The notes under the pieces: generated by a model
The model's input: only the letters and a program-made list of their open reading frames with translations
The model's database searches: none
What the model was told of the DNA's origin: nothing
Origin: Citrobacter sp.
Lineage (GTDB): Bacteria; Pseudomonadota; Gammaproteobacteria; Enterobacterales; Enterobacteriaceae
Length of the DNA stretch: 64,000 nt
Direction of reading: 5' to 3'
Assembly (NCBI GenBank): GCA_019415335.1
Contig: DXKH01000135.1
Span: 186,001 to 250,000, forward strand
Shown here: one piece after another, positions 18,732 to 26,992 of the stretch
Numbering within the stretch: position 1 is the first letter of the stretch
How the letters are laid out: the number at the start of each line of letters is the position of its first letter
Translations under genes and position numbers: made by a program

Positions 18732-20879
18732 ATGATGGTCAGGAAGACTCCTCTGGCATTAAGTTTTTGCGCATTACTGGCGAGCGCCCCGCAGGCTTTC
18801 GCCTCGTTTGATATAGCAGACTGCACATGGAGCGACGCACGCTGCCTGCTAAAAGGCGCCCCTATTCTGACGACTGATAATGATTCCCGCGACAATCTGT
18901 TACGCCTGCTGAGTGAGGCAAAGTCATTTGCTGTGCCCGTTCAGTCGATGCCTGCAGATATCACCCGTTCACGCGATTTCTATTTTGCATATCACCCGCA
19001 GTGGGATGACGTTGATGTCCGAACGGACTTGCCGGCGCAAGCGCAGAATGCACCCAGTCCGATCGCCCAGCAGATGGCAACACTGCAGGTGGAACCGGTT
19101 GAATTCAACCACGACGGTGAGCAGGAAAACCGTTTCATCTCCAATAATGTTGACAGCGTCAGTCAGTTTTTTGCCGAACTGCAAAGCGATGCTTCTCTGA
19201 CAGCAGAACAAAAGCAGGCGCTGGCGCAGGCGCGTCTGGGACTTTATTCCGGGGCCAGCGCAGAGCAAATTACAGCGTCTCTCACCACGCTCTCTGCGGA
19301 TTCACCTGCCCTTGGGTATAAAACCTATCTGGCAGGGGCAGCCCATTTTTACGCGGGTGAGTATGAAAGTGCGACACAGGCCTTCACGTCACTGCTTAAG
19401 AGCGATCGCCCGTGGCTGGCCGAAACCGCGCAATATATGCTGATGCGCACGGCGTTGAACAAAAGCAGCCAGAACAGCATCGGCGAATATGGCGATTTTG
19501 ATATCGCGCGAATTAACCGTGAAGAGGCCTTACTCGCGCAAAAAGAGGCGCAAACCTACCTCCAGCACTGGCCGGAGGGGCTTTATGCCGACTCTACGCA
19601 CGGCATGCTGCGTCGCATCCACTGGTATTTGCAGGACTGGCCAACCCTGGCGGGATTGTATGAGCAGGCATTCCAGCAGGCTACCGATGCGCAGGCGCTG
19701 CGAAACCTGGTGATTGAATACGATAATGTCTATGGCATGCAGTTTTACGATCAATCCGTGCAGGACGCGTTCGCCAATGCCCCCCTCGTTAGCTACATCG
19801 AGATGCTGCGCGCCCTTCGCCTGAACAGCGACCAGAAGCCAACCCTGACGCAGGCTAACCTGGATGCCAGCAAACCGGTTTTTGAAAAAAGCGGAAAACT
19901 GCCGCTGTGGCACGATCTGCAACTCAATCTGTGGCTGGCGACAGATAACGATGCCGCCATTCTTCAGGCGGTTACTCCGGCGAAAAAACTTCCGACTCAC
20001 GATATCCTCGCTTTCAGTGAGCAGGTGCTCTACGGCGAAGCATTGATGGGGCAAAAGCAATGGTCCGCCGCACGTGATTTCTGGCAACAGTTGCTGAAGC
20101 TCAGCCAGGATAACGAACAGCAGCAGTATGTGCAGGCAAAACTGGCTGCAACACTGGTGTACAGTGGCGACACAGCGGCGATTTTTGCCCCGGACAGCGC
20201 GGTCACCAACCTGCGTTATCGCTCCCGGGTACTGAAAACCGTGGCTACGCCTGAACAATTACGCCAGCAGGTCAGCCAGGGGCCGAATAACGAAGAACGC
20301 ACTATCGCGCTGCATACGCTACTGGTTCGCGATCTCACGGAAAACCGCTTTAGCGACTGGCTACAGGACCGCAAACTCGCCAGCACCATCACGCAGCCGG
20401 TGATCGGTGAAGCATTCGACGACGTCAATTTGAGCACGTTTGACTGGAATGGCGACACCGCCGAAGTGGGTTACGTGTGCCGCAGCCTCAATGACACCGT
20501 CGGTACGCTGAGTAAAAATCCCGATGATGCCCATGCGCTGAACTGTCTGGGCGAGTTCTTCCGCACGTCGCAAACTCATGTCGACTTGTGGAAAGACAGC
20601 GCTGGCAATGGTGTGCTGGAAGCCGCTATCGATCGCGAACATCCCTACGGACAGTATGACCGCCAGAGCTACTATCAGCAGGTCATCACCTCACCGAAAG
20701 CCGAACACGAAGACAAAAGCTACGCGCTGTATCGCGCCATCATGTGCTACGCCCCGTCTGGAACGAATGAATGCGGTGGAGAAGAGGTGGATAAATTGCA
20801 GCGTAAAGGCTGGTTCACGCAGTTAAAAACGCAATATCCGGGCAGCCCGTGGGCGCAAAAACTCAAATACTACTGGTAA
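18732..20879 (+). CDS. exported helical-repeat-like protein of unknown function
   Basis: A 715-residue protein with no K-12 counterpart at this locus. The signal peptide is about residues 1-27 (RKTPLALSFCALLASAPQAFA), so it is periplasmic or surface-exposed. The mature part is largely alpha-helical with TPR-like repeats (YKTYLAGAAHFYAGEYESA, ALMGQKQWSAARDFWQQLL). Cysteines occur in close pairs (CTWSDARC near the N-terminus, and IMCYAPSGTNEC near the C-terminus), consistent with disulfides in an oxidising compartment. The start ATG 18732 follows CAGGAATCGC, 19 bases after ybbJ. The stop lies inside the following DUF3142 gene (31-base overlap), which argues for a functional pair. Function unknown. 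Confidence 0.85.
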   Translation: MMVRKTPLALSFCALLASAPQAFASFDIADCTWSDARCLLKGAPILTTDNDSRDNLLRLLSEAKSFAVPVQSMPADITRSRDFYFAYHPQWDDVDVRTDLPAQAQNAPSPIAQQMATLQVEPVEFNHDGEQENRFISNNVDSVSQFFAELQSDASLTAEQKQALAQARLGLYSGASAEQITASLTTLSADSPALGYKTYLAGAAHFYAGEYESATQAFTSLLKSDRPWLAETAQYMLMRTALNKSSQNSIGEYGDFDIARINREEALLAQKEAQTYLQHWPEGLYADSTHGMLRRIHWYLQDWPTLAGLYEQAFQQATDAQALRNLVIEYDNVYGMQFYDQSVQDAFANAPLVSYIEMLRALRLNSDQKPTLTQANLDASKPVFEKSGKLPLWHDLQLNLWLATDNDAAILQAVTPAKKLPTHDILAFSEQVLYGEALMGQKQWSAARDFWQQLLKLSQDNEQQQYVQAKLAATLVYSGDTAAIFAPDSAVTNLRYRSRVLKTVATPEQLRQQVSQGPNNEERTIALHTLLVRDLTENRFSDWLQDRKLASTITQPVIGEAFDDVNLSTFDWNGDTAEVGYVCRSLNDTVGTLSKNPDDAHALNCLGEFFRTSQTHVDLWKDSAGNGVLEAAIDREHPYGQYDRQSYYQQVITSPKAEHEDKSYALYRAIMCYAPSGTNECGGEEVDKLQRKGWFTQLKTQYPGSPWAQKLKYYW

Positions 20880-21565
20880 TCGCGCTACTGGCGGGACAGG
20901 CGCAGGCGGATGAAACGGTTATCGCCCGCGAACATCCCGCCTTCTGGCTCTGGTCAGGGGTGAAAGCCAGCGATGAACTGAGAGGTGCCCGGACGGTCTA
21001 TCTGCATCAGGGGGAAGTATTGATGCGGGCAAAGGGCGCGGAGTTTCAGCGTCTGGGACTTCCCGTTAGCCGCCTGACGTTCCCGTCCATCTGGCTTACC
21101 GTGCGCTTTACCACGCTCGACGTACCGGACGCGATTCCGGCACGCATCGTGCGACTGATGCAGCGCTGGCAGGCGGCGGGAAATCAGGTGGTAGGGTTAC
21201 AGATCGATTTTGACGCCGCGACGCATCAACTCGCCGACTATGCCCGCTTTCTGCGGGCATTGCGCCAACAACTGTCACCCGACTTTGCTCTTGGGGTAAC
21301 CGGATTGCTGGACTGGGCGAAAACCGGTGACGTCGCGACGCTGAACGCGCTGCCGGTTGATGAACTGGTGGTGCAGAGCTATCAGGGACGACGCACGGTG
21401 ACGAATTATCAGGACTACCTGCCCGCCCTCACCCAACTGCGTATTCCGTTTAAGCTCGGACTGATACAACACGGCAAGCGGGACAGCGAGGCAGAAGCGC
21501 AACTTCGCACCTCCCCGTGGTATCGCGGCACGGTGGTCTTTATGCTCAACCCCGACGCGCGTTAA
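20849..21565 (+). CDS. DUF3142 family exported protein
   Basis: A 238-residue protein recognised as DUF3142, function unknown. The GTG start at 20849 lies within the upstream gene and opens a signal-peptide-like N-terminus ([14 protein letters not shown], cut near residue 20). The segment [25 protein letters not shown] looks like a glycoside-hydrolase-type TIM-barrel strand with acidic residues (DFD), so a sugar-related role is possible but unproven. It overlaps the exported 715-residue protein by 31 bases, so coupled translation is likely, and is convergent with cueR (stops four bases apart). Confidence 0.82.
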   Translation: MGAKTQILLVIALLAGQAQADETVIAREHPAFWLWSGVKASDELRGARTVYLHQGEVLMRAKGAEFQRLGLPVSRLTFPSIWLTVRFTTLDVPDAIPARIVRLMQRWQAAGNQVVGLQIDFDAATHQLADYARFLRALRQQLSPDFALGVTGLLDWAKTGDVATLNALPVDELVVQSYQGRRTVTNYQDYLPALTQLRIPFKLGLIQHGKRDSEAEAQLRTSPWYRGTVVFMLNPDAR

Positions 21566-21972
21566 GCCTGCGCCTTGTGATGACAGCAGCCAGAAAGGTT
21601 ATCAATAATTGGGCATTCTGCGCTGTCATCGCCCGGACACGATTCCGCCAGCGCCAGCAACTGTACGCGCATCGACTGTAATTCGCTGATATGCCGCTCA
21701 ATTTCCGCCACTTTCTCCAGCGTCCGCTTTTTGACGTCCGCACTGTGACGCCCCGGATCGTTGAACAGGTTCACCAGTTCACCGCACTCTTCAAGGTTGA
21801 ATCCGACCTGGCGCGCCTGGCGCAGCAGCGTCAGCTCATTGAGATGCTGTTGTCCGTACGTGCGATAGCCGTTTTCCCCACGCAGTGGCGGCGTGACCAG
21901 CCCTTTTTCTTCATAAAAGCGGATCGCTTTACTGGTTAAGCCGGTTTTTTTTGCTACATCACTGATATTCAC
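21562..21972 (-). CDS. cueR: copper efflux regulator CueR
   Basis: A 136-residue MerR-family activator. It has an N-terminal winged helix ([23 protein letters not shown]), a dimer coiled coil, and the Cu(I)-binding cysteines C112 and C120 in the loop [10 protein letters not shown], plus a CCHH tail at 129-132. In E. coli it bends the copA and cueO promoters when Cu(I), Ag(I) or Au(I) binds. Its target, the copA promoter at about 26.7 kb, is now separated from it by a four-gene cassette instead of ybaS-ybaT. Confidence 0.97.
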   Translation of the reverse strand: MNISDVAKKTGLTSKAIRFYEEKGLVTPPLRGENGYRTYGQQHLNELTLLRQARQVGFNLEECGELVNLFNDPGRHSADVKKRTLEKVAEIERHISELQSMRVQLLALAESCPGDDSAECPIIDNLSGCCHHKAQA

Positions 21973-22066
21973 ACGTCCTCCGCACCATTAGCTGTGGCAT
22001 GGTGTCATTATAACGTACTTGTTGCTGACACCGAACACCCCCTCCCTGTTGATGCCAGTAACCACT

Positions 22067-22106
22067 CACCATTTCACCGTTTCACCATTTCACCATTTCA
22101 CCATTT
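22067..22106. repeat. five tandem copies of ACCATTTC
   Basis: Five consecutive 8-bp units, four ACCATTTC and one ACCGTTTC (22075-22082). A short-period microsatellite like this can change length by slippage; it lies about 200 bases before the promoter region of the cassette. Confidence 0.9.
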
Positions 22107-22272
22107 CACCGGTCACGGGCGATACCACTGCCACTTTCACATTTTGCCAGGAACCGTCGATCGTTCGGACTTAATAAACAGTGAAGCGCATCGATGCGGG
22201 TGTGTCTTTTTCTGTAACAATTGCCTGCTATAAGTGATCGCTTTCGCAATTTTAACTCTTTTGTCTTTTCAT

Positions 22273-22286
22273 TCTACGCGGGTAGA
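22273..22286. promoter_or_regulatory. operator-like palindrome O1
   Basis: TCTACGCGGGTAGA, an inverted repeat TCTAC/GTAGA with a CG-containing centre typical of LacI-family operators. It is nearly identical to O2 starting exactly 42 bp downstream, and overlaps where the -35 region would lie relative to TATAAT at 22308. The likely ligand is the LacI-type regulator encoded at 23883 (inference). Confidence 0.7.
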
Positions 22287-22307
22287 TTTATTAATCTCCG
22301 GTAAAAA

Positions 22308-22313
22308 TATAAT
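22308..22313 (+). promoter_or_regulatory. candidate -10 box of the cassette promoter
   Basis: A perfect TATAAT lies between the two palindromes, about 70 bases before the transporter ATG. No good -35 is seen, which would fit a regulated promoter. Confidence 0.5.
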
Positions 22314-22314
22314 A

Positions 22315-22328
22315 TCTACGCGAGTAGA
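22315..22328. promoter_or_regulatory. operator-like palindrome O2
   Basis: TCTACGCGAGTAGA, differing from O1 at one base. It starts two bases after the candidate TATAAT, so bound protein would block transcription initiation. The 42-bp phase with O1 equals four helical turns and would place both sites on one DNA face. Confidence 0.7.
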
Positions 22329-22383
22329 ACATGAAGAGTACAAGCCTGCGACGTATGTCGACAGATAACTTCAAGGAGTTCTT

Positions 22384-23778
22384 ATGAACACGCATTCATC
22401 CTCTGTTCCCCTGACGGATAACCAACAGGCAGCACAGGAGCGGCTGGAAACCCCCGAAGGACGCCGCGAATTTTGGCGCGCCACATTTTCCTGCTGGTTA
22501 GGCACTACGATGGAGTACGCTGATTTTGCCCTGTACGGCCTTGCCGCAGGCATTATCTTTGGTGATGTCTTTTTTCCGGAAGCGACACCTGTCATGGCGT
22601 TGCTTTCCAGCTTTGCCGCCTATTCTGTTGGATTTATTGCTCGCCCCATCGGTGCGCTACTGTTCGGCTGGATAGGCGATAAACATGGTCGAAAGATTGT
22701 CATGGTTATCACGATTGGATTGATGGGCATGTCGACCATGCTAATAGGTTTAATCCCCAGCTACGCCCAGATTGGCGTCTGGGCACCGGTATGTCTGGTT
22801 ATCCTTCGATTTTCTCAGGGTCTGGGAGCCGGCGCGGAGCTTTCAGGCGGTACGGTGATGCTCGGTGAATATGCTCCCGTTAAACGCCGTGGGCTGGTTT
22901 CCTCGATTATCGCGTTGGGTTCGAACAGCGGAACATTACTGGCTTCTCTGGTTTGGCTTATCGTCCTGCAAATGGACAAAGATGACTTACTGAGCTGGGG
23001 ATGGCGCATTCCTTTTCTTTGCAGCATTCTTATCGCCGCTGCTGCATTATTCATTCGTCGCCATATGCGCGAAACGCCCGTCTTTGAACGTCAAAAAGCC
23101 CTCCTGCAGGCCGAGAGAGAAAAGGTTCTTCGCGAGGGAAAAGCACAGCAACAGCATGATACACGTAGCTTCTGGAAACGGACCCGCGCGTTCTGGACCA
23201 TGGTCGGATTACGCATTGGTGAGAATGGCCCCTCCTACCTGGCTCAAGGGTTTATCATTGGCTATGTCGCCAAGGTGCTGATGGTGGATAAATCTGTGCC
23301 GACCGTGGCCGTGTTTATCGCATCCATTCTGGGATTCGCCATTATTCCTCTGGCGGGTTGGCTTTCCGATCGATTCGGCCGACGGATCATCTATCGTTGG
23401 TTCTGCTTGTTACTGATCCTGTATGCTTTTCCGGCATTCATGCTGCTGGATTCTCGTGAGCCGTGGATTGTTATCCCGACGATCATTACCGGGATGGGAC
23501 TCGCATCACTGGGTATTTTTGGTGTTCAGGCTGCATGGGGCGTTGAGCTTTTCGGTGTCACGAATCGTTATACCAAAATGGCATTTGCAAAAGAGCTCGG
23601 TTCCATTATGTCTGGCGGAACGGCGCCACTTATCGCCTCTGCGCTGCTCTCGTTTTACGGACACTGGTGGCCAATCGCGCTCTATTTCGCTCTTATGGCC
23701 ACAATTGGACTGGTGACCACTTTCTTTGCACCAGAGACCCGTGGGCGGGATCTCAACTTACCCGAGGATGCAATTTGA
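22384..23778 (+). CDS. MFS transporter, metabolite:H+ symporter (MHS) type
   Basis: A 464-residue inner-membrane transporter with about twelve hydrophobic helices. Family marks are the N-terminal GTTMEYADFALYGLAAG block, GWIGDKHGRKIVM (loop 2-3 motif A), the loop 8-9 copy GWLSDRFGRRIIYR and the RFSQGLGAGAELSGG segment, placing it near ShiA/ProP-like MHS proteins. The start ATG 22384 follows AAGGAG. It is the first gene of the cassette with a LacI regulator and a nucleoside hydrolase, so uptake of a nucleoside-like compound is a reasonable inference, but MHS carriers mostly move organic acids and the substrate is unknown. Confidence 0.9.
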   Translation: MNTHSSSVPLTDNQQAAQERLETPEGRREFWRATFSCWLGTTMEYADFALYGLAAGIIFGDVFFPEATPVMALLSSFAAYSVGFIARPIGALLFGWIGDKHGRKIVMVITIGLMGMSTMLIGLIPSYAQIGVWAPVCLVILRFSQGLGAGAELSGGTVMLGEYAPVKRRGLVSSIIALGSNSGTLLASLVWLIVLQMDKDDLLSWGWRIPFLCSILIAAAALFIRRHMRETPVFERQKALLQAEREKVLREGKAQQQHDTRSFWKRTRAFWTMVGLRIGENGPSYLAQGFIIGYVAKVLMVDKSVPTVAVFIASILGFAIIPLAGWLSDRFGRRIIYRWFCLLLILYAFPAFMLLDSREPWIVIPTIITGMGLASLGIFGVQAAWGVELFGVTNRYTKMAFAKELGSIMSGGTAPLIASALLSFYGHWWPIALYFALMATIGLVTTFFAPETRGRDLNLPEDAI

Positions 23779-23882
23779 GGCCAGAGAACGTGAGATGCGC
23801 GTGCTTTACCAAAGATTTTTGGGTCATAACGCCTTATGCTGTCTGGAAAAAATCACTCTGAACGCAATCAGGTAGGTGCCTC

Positions 23883-24914
23883 GTGACTCAATCACATTCG
23901 CAACGCGTAACACGTTCTGACGTGGCAAAAGAAGCGGGAACGTCCGTCGCTGTCGTTAGTTACGTTATTAATAATGGTCCGCGTCCCGTTGCCGAAGCGA
24001 CCCGGCAACGTGTACTACAGGCCATTAAGAAAACCGGCTATCGACCCAATGGCATCGCGCGTGCGCTGGCTTCAGGGAGTACACAAACTTATGGGCTTGT
24101 CGCACCGGACATCTCGAACCCGTTTATCGCCTCTATGGCTCATGCTCTGCAACACGAAGCATTTGCTGATGGCAAAGTGCTCCTGCTGGGTGATGCAGGC
24201 GACAGTAGCTGCCGTGAACGTGAACTGATTAATAATATGTTGCACCGCCAGGTTGACGGGCTGATCTACACCAGTGTTGATCGCCATCCTTATATCAATT
24301 TGATTCAGGAGAGCGGCACTCCCTGCGTCATGCTCGATCGCGTGGATCCGGGACTTAACGTCAGCGTTATCCAGGTTGATGAACAACTGGCGGCGATGCA
24401 GGTAACACAACATCTTATTGATCACGGATACCGCGACATCGGCATCATCTGTGGCCCGCGTGAAATGCTGAATACTCAGGATCGTATCCGGGGCTGGCAG
24501 CAGGCGCTGGAAGCCTCATCGTTAATGGTCAACCCTTCATGGATTTTTTCGACCAACTATACCCGCGCCGGGGGTTACGAGGCGACAAAACGTATGTTGC
24601 AGCGCCAGCCACCGCGCGCGCTGTTTGCGACGAATGAACAGCAGGCACTGGGTTGTTTACGCGCTCTGGCGGAACAGGGGCTGCGCGTTCCTGAAGATGT
24701 TGCACTGGTCTGTTTTAACGCAACCCATGAATCGGCTTACAACGTCCCTTCGTTAACCGCCGTTCTGCAACCGGTCGATAAGATGGCCCGCGCGGCAATT
24801 GACATGCTGAAAAATTGGGATGGAGAGGTTCGCCGCGTTGAATTTGAATTTTATTTACGAACAGGAGAGTCGTGTGGCTGCCAGGGACATGAAGTACAAC
24901 CCGAGACAACGTGA
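23883..24914 (+). CDS. LacI/GalR-family regulator of the cassette
   Basis: A 343-residue regulator. The N-terminal helix-turn-helix (RSDVAKEAGTSVAVVSYVIN, about 11-30) and hinge helix (RPNGIARALASGSTQTYGLV) are followed by the sensor fold, with VSVIQVDEQLAAMQVTQHLIDHG in the family position. A short Cys-containing tail (ESCGCQGHE) is at the C-terminus. The start is GTG 23883 preceded by AGGTAGGTG. It lies between transporter and hydrolase, overlapping the hydrolase start region, so the three are probably one unit controlled by it through the palindromes at 22273 and 22315. Confidence 0.92.
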   Translation: MTQSHSQRVTRSDVAKEAGTSVAVVSYVINNGPRPVAEATRQRVLQAIKKTGYRPNGIARALASGSTQTYGLVAPDISNPFIASMAHALQHEAFADGKVLLLGDAGDSSCRERELINNMLHRQVDGLIYTSVDRHPYINLIQESGTPCVMLDRVDPGLNVSVIQVDEQLAAMQVTQHLIDHGYRDIGIICGPREMLNTQDRIRGWQQALEASSLMVNPSWIFSTNYTRAGGYEATKRMLQRQPPRALFATNEQQALGCLRALAEQGLRVPEDVALVCFNATHESAYNVPSLTAVLQPVDKMARAAIDMLKNWDGEVRRVEFEFYLRTGESCGCQGHEVQPETT

Positions 24915-25908
24915 AAATACATCGATGCGGATCATCATTGACTGCGATCCGGGCAATGGCATCCCCGGCGCGAATATCGATGATGGCCTGGCGCTGGCGC
25001 TGGCGATCGCCGCGCCGCAAATCACGCTGGAGATGATCACCACTGTTGCAGGAAATACACCGGCAGACGTGGGATATGCCGTCGCGAAAGATCTCATTGC
25101 GCAATTGGATATTCCGGTTGCGGTCTACCGCGGTGCCTCGCGTGCGCTCCGGGAAGATCCGCAACCCTGGCGTGAAAAACTGGATCATGGTGTCGATCAG
25201 TTCGGCTTGCGGCAACTCTGGTCGGAGGTTCCTGCCCCGGCATTGTGCCAGAAGGTAAATCCTCATGCGCCTGAGGCCATGGGTGAACTCATCTGTAATA
25301 ATCCAGGCGAGATCACGTTGGTTGCTACCGGTCCACTCACCAATGTAGCCATTGCCCTGCAGCTTTACCCTCAGATGGTTCACGCGGTCAAAAATATCGT
25401 TGTGATGGGCGGCGTATTCAATGTGCCGGGCTACCTGAAAGATACCAATTTTGGGCTGGATCCTGAGGCGGCTCATGCGGTGCTGACCAGCGGTGCCCCC
25501 ATCACGCTGGTCCCGATGGACGTGACAACGAAAACTCAACTGCTTCACGCTGATTTGGATCGTCTGGCAAAAACAGAAAACGGGCTTAGCCGTTATTTGG
25601 TGCAAACCATTCGCCCGTGGATCACCTACTCCATGCAAACCCGCCATCTGCCCGGATGTTGGATCCACGATGCGCTAACCGTTGCCTGGTTACTGGATCC
25701 TTCTCTGGCAACGATGGAGGAAGATTATCTGGATGTTTCTCTGGAAGGCATCACTCGCGGAATGACCTGTCGCTATGGACGTGACACGTTGCGTCTCAAT
25801 GTCGGGATCCCTGAGCCAAAAGGTGCGCGGGTAAACATTCTGCAGAGCATCGATAACCGGCGACTTCTTTCGCTAATTGAGCACTATATCCATACCTACT
25901 GCGCATAG
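24874..25908 (+). CDS. inosine-uridine-type nucleoside hydrolase
   Basis: Cleaves the N-glycosidic bond of nucleosides to base and ribose. The IUNH core starts with DCDPGNGIPGANIDDGLAL, where the usual Asp/DPG/DD calcium site is present but about seven residues lie between DPG and DD, longer than in RihA/B/C. The N-x-G-x-D block (NFGLDPEAAHAVLTSG) and late HDALTVAW follow. Two starts compete: GTG 24874 with a good Shine-Dalgarno ACAGGAG (344 aa, overlapping the regulator by 41 bases), and ATG 24925 where homologous sequence begins (327 aa) but with no Shine-Dalgarno. I give the former. Base specificity is not readable. Confidence 0.88.
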   Translation: MAARDMKYNPRQRENTSMRIIIDCDPGNGIPGANIDDGLALALAIAAPQITLEMITTVAGNTPADVGYAVAKDLIAQLDIPVAVYRGASRALREDPQPWREKLDHGVDQFGLRQLWSEVPAPALCQKVNPHAPEAMGELICNNPGEITLVATGPLTNVAIALQLYPQMVHAVKNIVVMGGVFNVPGYLKDTNFGLDPEAAHAVLTSGAPITLVPMDVTTKTQLLHADLDRLAKTENGLSRYLVQTIRPWITYSMQTRHLPGCWIHDALTVAWLLDPSLATMEEDYLDVSLEGITRGMTCRYGRDTLRLNVGIPEPKGARVNILQSIDNRRLLSLIEHYIHTYCA

Positions 25909-25970
25909 CGTTACGGGTCGGAAAAGGAGACCTTCGTACGCTGTTCGAGGTGAGTTTTTACGGAGGAAAT

Positions 25971-26684
25971 ATGAATACGTTATCCTTCCTCTTATTCGGT
26001 GAAGGAGAATCTCTGTTAATTACCCTGGGCAAAATTAGCGTCGCTTTTATCCTCGGTGGGATCATTGGTCTTGAAAGAGAATCGAAAGGAAAGCCTGTCG
26101 GATTTAAAACGTGCGTCATTATTTCCGTCGCCAGCTGCGTTCTGACTATCGTCTCTATTCAGTCAGCGGAGTATTACGCGGAAATCTCGATGAATATACG
26201 TAGCGATCCGATGCGTCTGGCCGCACAAATTATCAGCGGAGTAGGCTTTCTCGGTGCGGGGGTTATCCTTCATCGCCATGATGACGCCATCTCCGGGCTG
26301 ACAACTGCAGCCATCGTTTGGGCTTCCGCAGGCGTGGGAATTACCAGTGGTGCCGGTTTTTATATGCATGCTCTGCTTGCCACGGGTTTGTTCCTGCTGG
26401 CCATAAAACTCAGCTATTTTGTGATCTTTTTACAAACCAAAAATCAATTGCCCGGTAAAGTAAAGATTCGCATTATTCTTGACGAAAAATCAGGGCTACA
26501 AACGCTGGTGGAAAGTATTAATCAGCAAAAAAACATTATTGAAGCTATCACCATCCGCGATGTCAAAAAGGGGAAAATTGAGGTTAACCTTAAAGTCGTG
26601 ATTAGAAAAAAAATGACCTTACCGGAACTTTACAACAACCTTTCCACCCTCGAACATGTTTGCGCTATCGCACTGGAACACTAA
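25971..26684 (+). CDS. MgtC/SapB family membrane protein
   Basis: A 237-residue protein. The N-terminal membrane domain (about five helices, residues 1-145) carries the family motifs GGIIGLERESKGKPVGFKT and SGVGFLGAGVI. The C-terminal cytoplasmic domain (about 155-237) looks ACT-like. MgtC proteins act in low-Mg2+ adaptation, modulating the F-ATPase or survival in macrophages; close function here is unproven. The start ATG 25971 has a perfect Shine-Dalgarno GGAGG. The gene looks AT-richer than copA and ends only 24 bases before the copA -35. It may belong to the cassette transcript or have its own promoter in the 62-base gap. Confidence 0.88.
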   Translation: MNTLSFLLFGEGESLLITLGKISVAFILGGIIGLERESKGKPVGFKTCVIISVASCVLTIVSIQSAEYYAEISMNIRSDPMRLAAQIISGVGFLGAGVILHRHDDAISGLTTAAIVWASAGVGITSGAGFYMHALLATGLFLLAIKLSYFVIFLQTKNQLPGKVKIRIILDEKSGLQTLVESINQQKNIIEAITIRDVKKGKIEVNLKVVIRKKMTLPELYNNLSTLEHVCAIALEH

Positions 26685-26708
26685 AAATTCAGGGAGAAAA
26701 TAAATCCC

Positions 26709-26739
26709 TTGACCTTCCCCTTGCGGGAAGGTTTAACCT
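26709..26739 (+). promoter_or_regulatory. CueR-controlled copA promoter
   Basis: The -35 TTGACC (26709-26714) and -10 TAACCT (26734-26739) are separated by 19 bases, the long spacer of MerR-type promoters. The CueR dyad ACCTTCCCC with GGGAAGGT fills it (26712-26732). It is nearly identical to the E. coli copA promoter. Confidence 0.93.
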
Positions 26740-26780
26740 TTATCACAGTCAGTTAATCCCTGTAATAAAGGAGTGTAGTG

Positions 26781-26992
26781 ATGTCTCAAACTATCGACCT
26801 GACCCTGGACGGCCTGTCCTGCGGTCACTGCGTCAAACGCGTAAAAGAGAGTCTTGAACAACGCCCGGATGTTGAACAGGCTGAGGTTACCGTGACCGAA
26901 GCGCACGTCACCGGTACCGCCAGCGCCGAAGCGCTTATCGACACCATCAAGCAAGCTGGTTATGGCGCAGAGTTAAGCCACCCAAAGGCTAA
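26781..26992 (+). CDS. copA(Z): CopA(Z), 70-residue copper chaperone from a -1 frameshift in copA
   Basis: The slippery heptamer C CCA AAG is at 26981-26987. After a -1 slip the ribosome reads Gly (GGC) and then TAA at 26990-26992, ending a 70-residue product containing the first metal-binding domain with C14 and C17. E. coli makes exactly such a 70-residue cytosolic Cu(I) chaperone from copA by programmed frameshifting, and both the heptamer and the immediate stop are kept here. Frameshifting itself cannot be seen from DNA. Confidence 0.8.

Larger units (their letters stand above)
21973..22383. other. 411-base intergenic region between cueR and the accessory cassette
   Basis: Holds the cueR upstream region, an 8-bp tandem repeat (22067-22106), two operator-like palindromes (22273-22286 and 22315-22328) and a candidate -10 TATAAT at 22308-22313. 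A 79-codon open frame here has no coding character (composition follows the octamer repeat) and is not annotated. Confidence 0.7.

Noticed and set aside
21994..22233. 79-codon open frame between cueR and the transporter
   Set aside because: Includes the translated octamer repeat; no family, no ribosome-binding site.
24715..25668. 317-codon open frame on the minus strand
   Set aside because: Antisense to the cassette regulator and nucleoside hydrolase, both of which have clear family motifs.
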